DNA from: Anthopleura xanthogrammica
Lineage: Eukaryota; Cnidaria; Anthozoa; Actiniaria; Actiniidae
Reading direction: 5' to 3'
Assembly: GCA_964019055.1 (NCBI GenBank)
Contig: OZ025213.1
Span: 6,002,472 to 6,066,471 of the forward strand
Length of the DNA stretch: 64,000 nt
In this document: piece by piece, positions 1-11,774 of the stretch
Position numbering within the stretch: position 1 is the first letter of the stretch
Layout of the letters: each line of letters opens with the position of its first letter
Notes under the pieces: generated by a model
The model's input: only the letters and a program-made list of their open reading frames with translations
Told to the model about the DNA's origin: nothing
Databases searched by the model: none
Translations under genes and position numbers: made by a program

Positions 1-2140
1 ACGGATGTCCTTGTAAAGCTCTTGCATGTTGTCATGACTAATATGCAAACTTCCGCTTCCGGTCATTTTGGTTCGATGGAGGGTGTAGTAGGATTGCGGG
101 GGTGCTAACACAATTGATATGGATCGAGACCCATTTACGTAACAGAGTTCATGTTTCATGAATACACCTGGAAATGTACTAGTATTAAATATTGTTTTTC
201 TTGGGCTATAGTAAGCGATAGGCCCTCAAGAGCGGTAGTGGTGATCACTCGGTGTTGAAACTTTTATTAGTGCGGTTACTGTCGGAACCCATCAAAGAGG
301 GGGCCTCGATAAATGCTCGGCCCTGCATCAGTATCCCTTAAGCTACAATCCCTGCAATGTTGCAGGCAATCGATGTTGTGAGCCATGTCAGACGACCCAT
401 GCAATTTGTCAGGCAATGCATCATTGCCTGCATGATTGCGCACAATATTGCACCGTGTATCTGCGCCTTTACTAATGCACTAGTCATTGTAACCCTCACC
501 CCTCGACTCCCGGGACAGGCCGGGGAAATTTACCATCAACGTAGAATTAAATTATGCACCGGGGAAAGAATTTTTGTTAAAACTGTTGAAGTTTGCGTTT
601 AATTGCTCGTACCTCCGTGTTTATTCACGCTGTTAAATGCGCGTTAATTCCCCGGTCTTTGCCACGTTAATTCTCCGCCCTGTCCCGGTGGGCCGGGGGG
701 TGGGGGTGGGGGTGGGAAGGGGTTCAATATTTTAGGCACAAGCGTTGTTTCTGCCTTAACTGCACACGAAATCATGCCTTAGCAAATGCTTATTACGGAC
801 TAACTAAATATTTAACCTGGTTGTGGTACTTGAGTGCATTTTATCATAATTCCACTGATGTCGGAGTTTCTAAGAATTACTTTAAGGAGGAAAAAACGCA
901 AATAAAAAGTGTTGCCAAAACATCTTTAAAAGAATGAGGAAAACCGCTGAGGGCTCAAGGTGAACTGACGACTACTATATTTATGGCACTTGAGTCAGTA
1001 GGAAGTCAGTTTGGTAATAGAAACCTTAAACCTGACTTTACTGACCCGTACATATGTAATATTACGTCTATAGAACAAGTGTTGAATGATAGCAAGTTAT
1101 CTAGTTTCTCCAATGGTCACGCGCCAAACATCAAGGTCGCGCCAAAACGTGCGGAGAATCAATTTGTCCTGCGAAAACACCTCAACTGGTTCTTTCCACT
1201 TAGATCTCGTTAAGTGCTTTATATCTGATTGTGGGCAAGATATAGTCAATTAAGTTACGGCGTCTTTTTTTAATCTGCCAGAAACCATTAGCTAAATATG
1301 CTTATGTGACTCAAATAGTCAAATCGAAATTTTTCAGTAAAGCACATTTTATTTGACATACGCGCAAAAATCATGTTTTAGACACCTCAGTGAGAGCTGA
1401 TTTTTCCCGTTTAAGAATTGACTCTGTTTCACTTTCATCACTTTGCATCGGTGCTGAAATAAGCTCATATTTGTGGTACAGATGTACAAGATATTGACTG
1501 CGCTTTGAGGTTTTCTATAATTTGTGGTGGCTGATATAATCAAAACCACAACAAACAAGAACGGATTCAAGATTCATGACACAGAGTTAAGGTGGCTCCT
1601 GGTAGTATTTTTCAATTCTAACCACGTTTCTGGTTTTAAAAATCGGTAAACAATTATTCCTACCTTAGCTATATCGATCAGATGTTCATACCAGATGTTA
1701 GACAAGGATCAAAGATTGTGCACGTTTTGGCTGAATCGGCGTCACCATAGTAACAATAAAAAAGTGTTTTCGATATCTTTTTTGAGATTTTTAATTTTTG
1801 ATGTACCCGAAGTAAGCGAATGCAACGATGTAAATCTACAGTACATGGCACGTATAAAGTAATCCGTTTTATTTTTCGCTTTTTTTTTTTTTTGCGATGA
1901 TAAGATCGAGGCTTATTTAATTTGCCATCGCTTTTTTCTTCTTATTCCTGACTTTCATATTTTGAGCGTTTTTGAATATCAAAACCCGGCTCCATAAATT
2001 TTTTGAAATCTCAATTTTAATAGATCTTCGGCCGAGCTTCCTGATCAGTCTGTAAATCCGGGGATAGGGGTGTCGGGGCCATCTCCGGCATAGCCGTAAA
2101 TGCTTCACGCTGCATTATTTAATTCCAGCACTGCGTCTGG
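1..2140. other. Intergenic stretch without a convincing gene
   Basis: AT-rich sequence with only short unsupported open frames. The clearest content is a dispersed repeat near 350-470 that reappears inverted near 11990-12165. A 76-codon open frame at 983-1213 has no recognisable motif and no supporting splice sites, so I do not call it a gene. Confidence 0.5.
350..470 (+). repeat. Dispersed repeat, copy 1
   Basis: The segment around 355-415 (GCAATGTTGCAGGCAATCGA and following bases) is closely matched, in reverse complement, by 12060-12150. Shared blocks include the ATGTTGCAGGCAATCGATGTT core and a diverged GAGCCATG...ACGACGCAATTTGT stretch. This marks an interspersed element present at least twice in the window. 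Its family and ends are not resolved. Confidence 0.5.
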
Positions 2141-2247
2141 AGGTATTTAATGATTTATGATTTATATAGCGCCCTTTCTATGTGTATATATTCAAAGGCG
2201 CTTTACAATCATGAGATATGGTTAGTATGAGGTGTAGGCACTGAGGG

Positions 2248-2413
2248 CAAGGGCGGATCCAGGGGGGGCAAAGGGGGGCTGAAGCCCCCCCTCTTCAGCA
2301 GAAAAAAAGACAGTATTCGTTAAAGTTAGATGCTTTTTTTTATTGTTTTCCGTTGTGTTGACGGACGAAACTCAATTAGCCCCCCCCTAAAATTTTGGCT
2401 GGATCCGCCCTTG
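2248..2413. mobile_element. MITE-like element with 15-bp perfect terminal inverted repeats
   Basis: The left end CAAGGGCGGATCCAG (2248-2262) is the exact reverse complement of the right end CTGGATCCGCCCTTG (2399-2413). The 166-bp body contains G-rich and C-rich tracts just inside the ends and has no coding capacity. Elements with related GGGGCGGATCCAG ends lie near 33333, 54825 and 59179. Size, inverted ends and lack of an open frame fit a non-autonomous DNA transposon. Confidence 0.6.
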
Positions 2414-2576
2414 GAGGGTGGTCACTGCCAGGGTTTCTTTACATCCTCAGTGGTTCTTTTACATCCCTCCGATATTGGTTAGTGATGAAGTGTGGAGAGA
2501 CAGAACCGCCATTTAAAGTGGTCATCCGAGCCACTAACTGGCTCGTCTAACCGTTTGTAGATGTGATTACAAAGGT

Positions 2577-2615
<39 letters not shown>

Positions 2616-2678
2616 TTCAAACTGGAATAAACTAGTGCAGTAAAACATAGAAATGCGCACAGTGTCGTTTAAGGTTTG

Positions 2679-2822
2679 CATTCATACAGTATCTGGACCC
2701 CCTTTGACCTCATGTTCCATTCATACAGTATCTGGACCCCCTTTGATCTCATGTTCCATTCATACAGTATCTGGACCCCCTTTGACCTCATGTTCCATTC
2801 ATTCAGTGTCTGGACCCCCTTT
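2679..2822. repeat. 39-bp tandem repeat, about 3.7 copies
   Basis: Copies begin at 2679, 2718, 2757 and 2796 with an exact 39-bp period. The shared text is CATTCATACAGTATCTGGAC followed by a C-run, TTTGA and CTCATGTTC. The last copy is partial and slightly diverged (ATTCAGTGTC). No coding function is suggested. Confidence 0.8.
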
Positions 2823-3205
2823 GAAATGAGAAATCAATATGAACCATAAAAATGCACAAAATTAAAACTCATTTAATCTAATTATAAATCTAATACTGAT
2901 TTGAAATATATACTATGCAGAAATAAAAACTATTGATTTATGACATTAGAATGTTACATTATTAATTAAAACTTGATCAACTCTATTTTAATAATTATTT
3001 ATGTATATCTTTATCTATTTCTAATTTAAATACTTTTTCTACTTGAACAATAATTATAAATTATCATACAATTTTCCTGTTCAATTACATTAACAATTTT
3101 GATCTATTCTCCTAGTAAAAAGATGTATGTTAGAATTTATTTGGATTTTGTACTTTATGAATGAAATGCAAATGATTGGCGGATGTTAGTGGCATTCTGA
3201 CACAC

Positions 3206-3415
3206 CAATAGACCCTTTTCGAATATTGTGTCTATGACGTCAAACGAGGAGTCCGAGAATGTCCCGGATGTCATGAGTGATAATGATTGTGTTTTGAAAT
3301 CCAGGGTATTCTAGTCTCGGATGTTTCTAGTGGAAATCATTGGGTTTCGACATCCGAGACATTCTCATTCTCCTTGTTTGACGTTAGAGACACCATATAT
3401 GAAAAGGGTCTATTG
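3206..3415. mobile_element. MITE-like element with long imperfect inverted repeats
   Basis: The left end starts CAATAGACCCTTTTCG and the right end finishes GAAAAGGGTCTATTG. The arms continue inward for about 65 bp with mismatches, including TGACGTCAAACGAGGA on the left against TCCTTGTTTGACGTTA on the right. There is no open frame. The AATAGACC terminus is shared with the palindromic element at 34216-34393, so the two may belong to one family. Confidence 0.55.
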
Positions 3416-3848
3416 CATAACCTTCTTTGACAAAATTTTATATTAACATTGGAAAGACCTCAGAGATAAGAGGAGATAAGAGTCATGACATGGAAAATGG
3501 ATGATACACTGCCATCAATCAGAGTACATAAAGGTAACTGAACAATTTGTTTGATTGATGGCAGTGTAGTGCACGATTTCCCTGTTGCCACTTTTGTCTC
3601 AATCAATGCATAGCAGTGAAAACAGTGGTGACACTGAGTGTGCACCACAAATATGGGCCTCATTCAAGGTTTTGTAAATAGATTAATCTATAATGAACAC
3701 AAATCAGAACATATAACAGTACTATTAAACTCTGCTTCCTTCAAGACGTAATTCCAATAATTGTTTAGTAAATAAATTGAATGTACTTTAAAATAGTAAC
3801 ATTGAGTTTTGAAGTTTACAGTGAATACTTGCAAAAGTAATTCCACAT

Positions 3849-5899
3849 TCAGTTTGATTCGCAACACTTCTTTTTACCCTGTTTTTCGTTTCCTTGCAGT
3901 TTTATGCGTTTTGACCGTTTCTTTGATGAATGCCGCTTGCTGTTTTTTTTACCATCAGCACTTATAACATCTGTCAAACCTTCTTCTTTCTTCATTATTG
4001 GCTTATCCTTCACTAGTTTATGTGCTAATGTGAGGAATATTGAGTCTATTGTTTCCAGTTCATCATCATTCTTGGTTGATATCTCCCACAATGGCATGTG
4101 ATATGAATCAGCAAACTTTCGAGCTTCATTTGAATTCACAGTTCTTAGGCTTCCTAAATCACATTTATTTCCAATAAGAATTTTTGGAACATCTACAGTT
4201 TCGGAGAAGTGTCCATATTCACATAACCAGGTATTCATTGCTTCAAAGGATGATTTGCGGGTTATGTCGTACATGAATACAACTGCACTGACGTTGCGAT
4301 AATAGTGTGATACCATGCTTTTTCGAAACCTTTCCTGGCCTGCAGTATCCCATATTTGCATCTGGGAAAAGAAATACTATATCAGTATATCACACTTGGT
4401 TGCTGAGCTTGGTGCTCGAGAGTACAATTTTCTCTTGGCATTAAAGGGGCTTTGTCACAGTGTAATGAGGGACTAGGCACTTGCTTCAACTTGAAAACAC
4501 TGGCCCAGCATTTTCAAGTTTTCAATTAATCAAGAAGGACAGTCAAAACATCGAGTAGCAAAACTAAGAACTCACCAGATCTTCCCTGTTTCTATCAGAA
4601 GAGCTTAAGGCGATCCAGATGAAATTTCAGGAACATTTACTAACTCTATCAACTTCAAATCCAACATGGCTGCCAACAGGTATTAGAGAATCAGGTTCAA
4701 TTGTTAAAGCTAGGGCCCAGTCCCCATTACACGGTGACATAGCCCCTTTAATGTGAACATGGCTAATTATGAAGTACCCAAACCAAAATTCAGGGATGGG
4801 TAGTGTGCCTGAGTACAAGGTTGGAACTTTGCACTTGGGCATGAAATGTCTAAGCTTTACTTTTAGATACCTCATCTATCCATAAAACCCAACAAGCGCT
4901 CTATCATTTTGATCTGTGAGTGAGCCAAGGCTTGATTGGATCAGCCCATTGCAGAAGTGGTTTCAGGTTTTGATAAACTTATTTTTTATTTATTGTTGCA
5001 CAATGTGGTGCAGTATCTTTCTATCAAGCTGAAATATTACTTGGAACAGCCCAAAAGTTGTTTCAGGGTTTGATAAAATTGTTTCGTATTTATTGTTATT
5101 GTGCAATGTGGACCCATGCAGTATGGACCTGTGCAGTACGTGCAGAGCACTGACATTACAGCTCGAGAATAGCTAGTGTTCATCATATTTGATGCTGCTT
5201 GCTTACAATAATTCTATATAATCTGAATATACAGTATATGGCCACCTGCCTTTCATCTTGCTAATTACACAGAAATTCAAATTAATGATTTGGCATATAT
5301 GACTGAATTATTCTACAGCTTTCTGCAAAATCTATATATGCAAATTTTATGCAAGATGGATAAAACATCCAAACAAAATTTAATTTCTAAAAATTAATTT
5401 CCAAAAATAAATGTTACATATAAATAAAGGGAATTTTTACCTCATGAGTATGTTAGAACATTTTCAATAAATATTCAGTAACTCATAGTATAAAGAATAA
5501 ACAAATTGGTAAAATTTTGGCATGTTTTCGTCTTCTTGTGTAAACTAATTTATATTCAATTATATAATTCCTGAGTTACAAGTAGCAATAACAAGTTTAA
5601 GCATTAGCCTTTTCCACAGAACTTACCATTTAATATTTAAAGTAAGGATAAAATAAAAAATATCATCTAACCTTAACAGTGTCGAATCCAATCTGTATTT
5701 TTTTCTCCCAAAAGTCAACTCCTATTGTCGTCTCAGTTCTATCAGGGAACCTTCCAGTGCAAAACCTATAGGCCAGACATGTCTTTCCAACATTGCTGTC
5801 TCCAATAATAATAATTTTAAACGTTTTCTCTGTAATTGGTGGTCTAGATTCTTCATTATTGACTGATTCGTCTTCTCTGTCGTAAAACGTTGACTGCAT
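3849..5899 (-). CDS. RAB33: Rab33-like small GTPase (two coding exons)
   Basis: A Rab-family GTPase, a membrane-traffic switch. Vertebrate Rab33 acts at the Golgi and in autophagy through Atg16L1. Coding exons are 5672-5899 (residues 1-76, phase 0 end, donor GTTAGA) and 3849-4361 (residues 77-246, acceptor TTTTCCCAG). Visible motifs are the P-loop GDSNVGKTC (about residues 33-41), the TTIGVDF effector switch, WDTAGQE (80-86), the Rab33-like RFRKSM and [11 protein letters not shown] blocks, NKCD (141-144) and STK in place of [12 protein letters not shown] and the TLAHKL stretch also match Rab33 rather than Rab1, 5 or 18. The 246 residues are slightly longer than vertebrate Rab33B (about 229), because of a lysine/arginine-rich tail ending KKKCCESN. 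The CC is the presumed prenylation site. It replaces the C-x-C end I expect for Rab33. Family call strong, A/B subtype not assignable. Confidence 0.88.
4439..4753. mobile_element. MITE-like insertion in the Rab33 intron
   Basis: The ends at 4439-4467 (CATTAAAGGGGCTTTGTCAC...) and 4725-4753 (...GACATAGCCCCTTTAATG) are imperfect inverted repeats of about 29 bp around a 315-bp element. It lies wholly inside the Rab33 intron and has no credible open frame. An open stretch on the minus strand at 4627-4875 crosses the right end and is ignored. Confidence 0.55.
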
Positions 5900-6350
5900 T
5901 GAAAAGTTCGAAATATTTTTCTTTGAACTTCGTCCTCACGAACGTATTTTCTCGAATTTTCTGCAAAAGGTTGAAGTCCGAGCCTTGGTTCTTTCGTTCA
6001 GGAACAAAACAATACAAAGGTAAGTCCAATTTGAGTGAGAATTATTTAAAAAGAAGTCTAGAATAAAATATTTTGGCGAATTCTTGTTTATCTGGTACTT
6101 TGTTCCTTCGCGTTCCAGAATCTTTGGTTGTCACGTGCTCAATTGGCTAGCCGCTGTTTAGGGAATATTGCAGACTCGTCTTTTCAATGCGCTGACACCA
6201 AAGTGTAAAGATCTAAATGTTGCTACACATTTTGACGTTATTTTCAGGAAAAAATGGAATTCTTCGAAATTCGAAAATATATGCCGTTACGCAAATATTT
6301 CCAGTTGTAAGGGTCTTTTCTGTTCATTAATTCCATTACACTGTCCCTGT

Positions 6351-6555
6351 TAGACTTGCACTAAGTCGATCTCTCTGAGACTCACAGAGTCACGAGCGAA
6401 GCAAATGTAAAAAAAAAGATAACATAGCGAACGTCGAAGTCGCGAGAGGTTCGTCCAGCGCGCGCTTGTGATCCTGGTCCAGGTTGGGCTGCCTGTGGTT
6501 TATTCCGCGCGCGTTAACTAGAGCGGACGGAGACGAAGGACTTTGCGAAAGTCTA
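6351..6555. mobile_element. Interspersed inverted-repeat element, copy 1
   Basis: Starts TAGACTTGCACTAAGTC and ends GACTTTGCGAAAGTCTA, an imperfect terminal inverted repeat. Internal text such as CTCTCTGAGACT, GAGTCA, GAGC(G/A)AAGCAAATG and ATCGAAGTCG(C/T)GAGAGGT recurs at 44896-45204. A truncated copy is at about 38803-39010. Three copies in one window show a moderately abundant family. Confidence 0.55.
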
Positions 6556-8095
6556 TGCTCCCGCCTGTTTGAACACCCCTATATGGAACTCCTGCTGCTA
6601 GTTGAACATTCCTATATGGAACAATGGAACACAATCTAATCTAATTTTTTTTTAATCTACAAAGGTTGCCCATCACAGCAGATATAACAAAATACTTAAA
6701 AGTAATAATAAGAAGTTTCCAACTGTTCTTAGACGTTGTCTTTCTTCGTTTGCCACAACGTCTAAGCTCTACGTTTATCATAAGTCACAGCTGTGCATGG
6801 AAATGCAAAGTCATCTAAAATCGAATTATCTTTTTTGCTACTTTTCTTGTTTGTATTGTCTTCAATATATTCTAGATTCAAAGAAATAGATATTGTAAGG
6901 GGTGATTTAGAAATTTACTAAGTTTGGCTGGACGAAATATTCATAGTTTGTAAGTGTCTCAATCTACTAGGCTTCTCTCTGCCTCGACATAAGATGTACA
7001 GCTTGTGTTGTTTAAAGAAGGTCGACCAAAACGAACGATAGACAATCACTTGGATTCTCTTATAATATTCATGTTATCATTCCATTTATTATTTTGATGT
7101 ACAAATGCGAAAATGTGAGAGAAATGTGATTGCATGAGTACCGATGCTTATCGCGGGAGCTCTTGTGTCAAGGCAAAAAGGCGCGCGTTCGCCCCTGACG
7201 CCTTGAGACTTTTGCCATATTCACATCAATGAGTAGCAATTGCTTAAAAGTCAGCAGAAAAATAAAGAAAGGATTGTCTTTTCTTTTATGATAATAATAA
7301 TAGCCCTATATTTTTTGAGAAACAAACGTCCTTAATTACAATATACTAAAAATAAATTTAGATAATTAATTTGTACATACATTAAGCGGAAAAATCTAAG
7401 AATTACTAATAACTAAAATTAGATATTATTAAGTAGACATCTGTTTAAAAATATGTTCTTATATGTTCTAATGATTTTCTTGAATAAGCCACTTTTATCA
7501 AAAGATCCGCACTTTTTGAGTGCAAATACAGGCTTTTGTTTTTTGGAGTGCAAATATAGCAGTGTTTCCAGGGGTTCACGCGTAGCCATTTCAAATTTTT
7601 TTCTGATCTGATCTAATGACGATCAGTTTATTGCACAAAAAATCGCCTACGCGTACGGCCTCGTCAGAAAACGTGGATACAACTCGTACAATATTAAAGA
7701 GTTTCAATTTAGAAAATTCATATAGTCGCTTAATTAAAGGCCGATAAATAAATGCAGGTGTACAATCACCATCGCGATGAAGAAGGTTGCCTTCATTCGT
7801 TCATCTTGCATAAATGGTCATTAAATTATCTTTTGCTTTTGTGATTAAAACGGAACCTTTTTAATGTCGGCTCAAAATATCAAGCTATAACAAACAGCCT
7901 TTCTTTATGAAAGCACACAGTGTCACATACTGAGAAAATCAATTAACAGAGATAGTCATCATTGATTTTAATATGCACCATTTTTCTTTAAACCTATTTT
8001 TAGGTCTGTAGACCTATTTTTAATTTGAGCAGGTCGCCCGCCATGCAGTTTTAGTTTCGTTAAATATTCATCACAAATCCAATTATTTTAGTAGT

Positions 8096-8134
<39 letters not shown>
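8096..8134 (+). repeat. 39-base poly(G) tract
   Basis: An uninterrupted run of 39 G residues, able in principle to form G-quadruplexes. Its true length is uncertain because long homopolymers are error-prone in sequencing. Shorter G or C runs occur at 10589-10608, 24864-24885, 38040-38056 and near 55077-55090. Confidence 0.9.
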
Positions 8135-8137
<3 letters not shown>

Positions 8138-8542
8138 TAGACTTTCCGATTCCCGCCTTCACTCAGTAGCACTGCCGTTTACCACCTAGCCTACTAGCCT
8201 CTTCTCCACGGCCATAATCAAAGTAATGGCCAATGGTCCCTACCAAATAGGTTTAGCTATCGCCTAAATAATCAGTCATTATGAAGCCATTTACAAATTC
8301 CAAAAATTAGCATTATTATTTCATCATCAGTGTAACGTTTCCTTAAAAGTTCTTTTCCCAACAAGAACATTATCAGCATGATACCAACTCATTCCGATCC
8401 CTTGCCAGCCGTCACGCAATTCAACATTGATTTTTATAGTCAACTTACACTATTCCTCAGTTTAGTTGCTTAAAACACTATTTAATCTCTTCTACCAGTT
8501 CAGTAAAATTCTATTAAGTTCACCTTAAGAGACGGCATCAGT

Positions 8543-9769
8543 CTAACGTTTACAGTTACAGGTTTTCCTCCAGAGCCCAATTAATGCACTTCTGAACTGC
8601 CTGTATTTCCAGGTATAGATAAAAGGGTTCACACAACTATTGATGTATCCTATCCATAGGCAAATCAGACTGGCTTCCTCAGATAACTTACGTCTTAAAA
8701 CAATTTCTGACGCTAAGATTAAGCAGAACGGTGTCCAACACAAGACGTATAGGCCTATAATGATTAGAAAACTTCTTGCAACGCGCATTTCGTTTTTGGT
8801 ACTGTGAAACGTGGAGTCTTTGTGATCAGTTCTTTGACTTGATCCGTTAGGGAAACTGTGGAGAGAATGTTTAAGATCCGCGGGTTCATTAATCCATGGT
8901 GCTATTGCAATGTCGATTAGGGTTTTCTTAACATACCGAACACCAGTTGTGCCATTTCCATCGATTTGTCCATGAGTCGAATTTTGATGTGATTGGATAG
9001 ACTGTGAATTGATCTCTTCAACTTTTGGTAGTTTTATAGCTATCTTCTGCATCGTCTTCGTGCTTGGGTCTAGAAATTGTTTTTTGCGTTGATGTGATAT
9101 CTTGATCGAGTTTTGTGCTGCTATTTGTCTTGAATGGGAGCGAGCAACCTTGAAGATCTTCCAGTAACAGAAACTCATAGAAGTCAAGCTTAGTACATAC
9201 GTGAATCCCAAAACGAGAAAAGCAAAAACCAATGTGTTAGAAGATCGCCAAATTTCTTCTCTGCAAGTCGCGAAATTAGGAATAAAACAGGCATAAGAAC
9301 TGATCCCAAAAACAGGCGGCAAAGAAAACCCAAGCGAATAGACCCAGACAAGGATACACAGGAAACAAGCTCTCTTGTGTGTCATAAAGTCCAAATATCG
9401 ATATGGAGATGTAATTGCAAAATAACGGTCCAGAGATAAGAGGGTAAGATTCATGATTGAACAAATACAGAAGAAGAAATTCCCAAACCCGAGAAAAGTC
9501 TTGTAATGATGGTAAGGAAAGTAGCGAGGATTTACGAGCGATGCAATTGTGATCGGTACGATGGTCAACGCAACGAGTAAGTCGGCAACAGATAGACTCA
9601 CGACAAAAAAATTCGCTTCCATTCGTCGAAGACTTTTGGTCCAAAGTACCACTACAATAACCAGTACGTTACCAAGTATTGCGAGCCCATCAATCACAAG
9701 AAGAAACAGTATAAATACTGTAAGCTTCTCGGAGCTCCAGGATGAAGTTAAAATGGTAATGTTCATCAT
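8543..9769 (-). CDS. Rhodopsin-class (class A) G-protein-coupled receptor, intronless
   Basis: A single 408-residue exon. I start at the ATG-ATG pair at 9769, because upstream codons in frame are non-ATG and then a stop. Seven hydrophobic segments are visible with class A marks: GN in TM1 (AILGNVLV), SVADLLVA in TM2, DRY at the end of TM3 (SLDRYFAI), CWTPF in TM6 and NPFIY in TM7 followed by a KYRQFR helix-8 start. The short N-terminus carries an NIT glycosylation sequon. The third intracellular loop is long (about 110 residues), polar, with NST and NGS sites. The ligand is not deducible. Amine, adenosine, melanocortin and orphan cnidarian groups are all possible. Counting back 25 positions from the DRY arginine gives lysine, so the usual TM3 cysteine is missing, as in melanocortin, lysophospholipid and cannabinoid receptors. 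Confidence 0.9.
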   Translation of the reverse strand: MMNITILTSSWSSEKLTVFILFLLVIDGLAILGNVLVIVVVLWTKSLRRMEANFFVVSLSVADLLVALTIVPITIASLVNPRYFPYHHYKTFLGFGNFFFCICSIMNLTLLSLDRYFAITSPYRYLDFMTHKRACFLCILVWVYSLGFSLPPVFGISSYACFIPNFATCREEIWRSSNTLVFAFLVLGFTYVLSLTSMSFCYWKIFKVARSHSRQIAAQNSIKISHQRKKQFLDPSTKTMQKIAIKLPKVEEINSQSIQSHQNSTHGQIDGNGTTGVRYVKKTLIDIAIAPWINEPADLKHSLHSFPNGSSQRTDHKDSTFHSTKNEMRVARSFLIIIGLYVLCWTPFCLILASEIVLRRKLSEEASLICLWIGYINSCVNPFIYTWKYRQFRSALIGLWRKTCNCKR

Positions 9770-11573
9770 TATCGTAACATATAGCAGACTTTTAAACACA
9801 AATTATCACCCGATATGAAAAACCTGGTCCAGAGACCAGATGGTAATAATAGTAGATGTTTATGTATGCCTCTCAGAGGACTTGCGGAGCTGCTATATAG
9901 AAAATGCAAATGTGCAAGCTGATTACTGTTACAACCTTATTCGTTTGTAACAGGTGTAGAGCTTAATTGGAATAGGACTCTACTTTCTCAGTGTCTGATG
10001 GCATTGTTCAAAGATCTCTAGTTAAAATATTATGAGTTAAATACATTGAACTCATTCTTGGGATCGCCGACGTTTCATTAAGTTTTCTGTACAAGTTAAG
10101 CATCTTAAAAGTCTTATAAGAATATAATAAAATTCACTTGATTAACGTAGGAAATGTGTTTTCAATTTCCAATAACCCATTACAGATGACTTGTGTCTAA
10201 TAGGTAGACTTTTAAGTGCGGACTAGTGTACTACAAACCATGTCTATTTAACAGACTTTTCAACGCATTTTGTATGACATAAGCATGACATACTGTATAT
10301 TGGAGTGAGTACTGTATATTGGTAAAGGACTTCTCAATTCATAGTCAAGGTTTTTCCCTCTAAGATCCTCAGAGATTCAAGCACATATGTGATGTATGTA
10401 TGTGATTACATTTCTATTGAATGTCACTACGGTACACACTTGACGTATAGAGAGACAAAAGACAATCATAGTCAGCTTAGCTCAACACTTAAGTTGATTG
10501 AAATCTAGTATTTTCTCAACAAAGAGATCACTTATTATTTGTCCATTCGAGTCTAAAAAAAATTGGATCCCCCTAACGCCTCCGACCTCCCCCCCCCCCC
10601 CCCCCCCCAGGCGATAAACCCACGCGCCCCCAGGCGATAAATAATGACTGGTCCCTAAGAAGTGCCGGATAAGACTTTCAGTGCTTAATGACTGCGAACA
10701 GAATAATGTTTCATCAGTACGTGCTCATCTGTCTAACGAAGTCCGTCAGAATGTTAACTATCAGAAGTCTAGTCTTATCGAGGGAACTGATTCACAATCA
10801 AAGGTCAAACATGCCATATTCTGCGAAAAGGGTTAATCCGCCCTAGAAGGGATAAAATGACAGATGCATGGGAAATACGTATTCTATAGTTACTAGAATT
10901 TAGCAATTCATTATTTTTTTTACATAATATTGACCTTAATGTTCATTGACTTATACGGATTGCACGCAAGCGGTTTTCAATGAGACAAAGGTTTCACTTT
11001 GATATTATCTCACTCCTCAACGAGAACAGTGATCCCCATTTTTTATTTGCTCATGGAACTTCTATGATGAACTTATTTCACCGTAAGAAGTTTGAAGAAA
11101 AAAACATGGGAAACGCATTTGTCCTCAAACTTCCTTAAAGTCAAAAAACAATATAAAATTTTCTATTGATTCTGACTGCGGCTTTTTTAATTCATCTTCT
11201 AACAGCACGCTCAATCAGTTCGAAATACTAGGCTCAGATGGGCGACATCGCACATTCAACATTTTGGTCAAACATTATGAATTAGTTTTTTAATTGCTGA
11301 ATAAATATATGTGTCATTCTTTCTATAATATGTGAATACATAAATATATTGTTTTGAAAACCTGAAGGAGGAAGGCTGGAATTGTTGAAAATATATTGCT
11401 AGGAATTACGAGATACCGTGAAGAAACCTTCAAAAAATTTCCAGTGTCTTAAAAAATATCTTTTTTATACCTTTACCTCCTTCAGATCGTGCGCTTCTCG
11501 TATTTTTGGCTTCCGGGGTATTATTTATACGGAATTGCCAAAGGATTCAATCTAAAGGCATATACATATTTTT

Positions 11574-11774
11574 CTAGAGGGTGGTGAAGGTTTTGTTGCA
11601 TGTTGCATACCAAGCCCCAAATACCACTATGGGCGATGTGAATATAATCAGCAAATTAAAGGTCACAACAATATGTACTTTCGATATCCCCCAAACTTTG
11701 TCTGCGCGTTTTTTTGGCATATTTTCTTCATCTTCATATGATCCACAATACATTTCGGGCTTGGTATACAACAT
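11574..11774 (-). CDS. Possible small single-pass membrane peptide (hypothetical)
   Basis: A minus-strand open frame from ATG at 11774 (residues MLYTKPEMYCGSYEDEENMP) to a TAG at 11574-11576. It encodes about 66 residues: an acidic stretch (YEDEEN), a basic patch (PKKRADK) and one strong hydrophobic segment (VHIVVTFNLLIIFTSPIVV) with a short polar tail (CNKTFTTL, one NKT sequon). An AAAG acceptor-like site just upstream means it could also be a terminal exon. The composition looks more protein-like than neighbouring frames, but I recognise no family and cannot exclude chance. Confidence 0.25.
   Translation of the reverse strand: MLYTKPEMYCGSYEDEENMPKKRADKVWGISKVHIVVTFNLLIIFTSPIVVFGAWYATCNKTFTTL

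Larger units (their letters stand above)
5900..8542. other. Intergenic region between the Rab33-like gene and the GPCR
   Basis: No gene is recognised. It contains the 5' flank of the Rab33-like gene (minus strand, so the promoter lies just above 5899), a MITE-like repeat at 6351-6555, AT-rich DNA and a 39-base G run at 8096-8134. Confidence 0.5.

Noticed and set aside
9276..9644. 122-codon minus-strand frame overlapping the GPCR
   Set aside because: Shifted-frame shadow of the receptor gene, whose own frame has all class A motifs.
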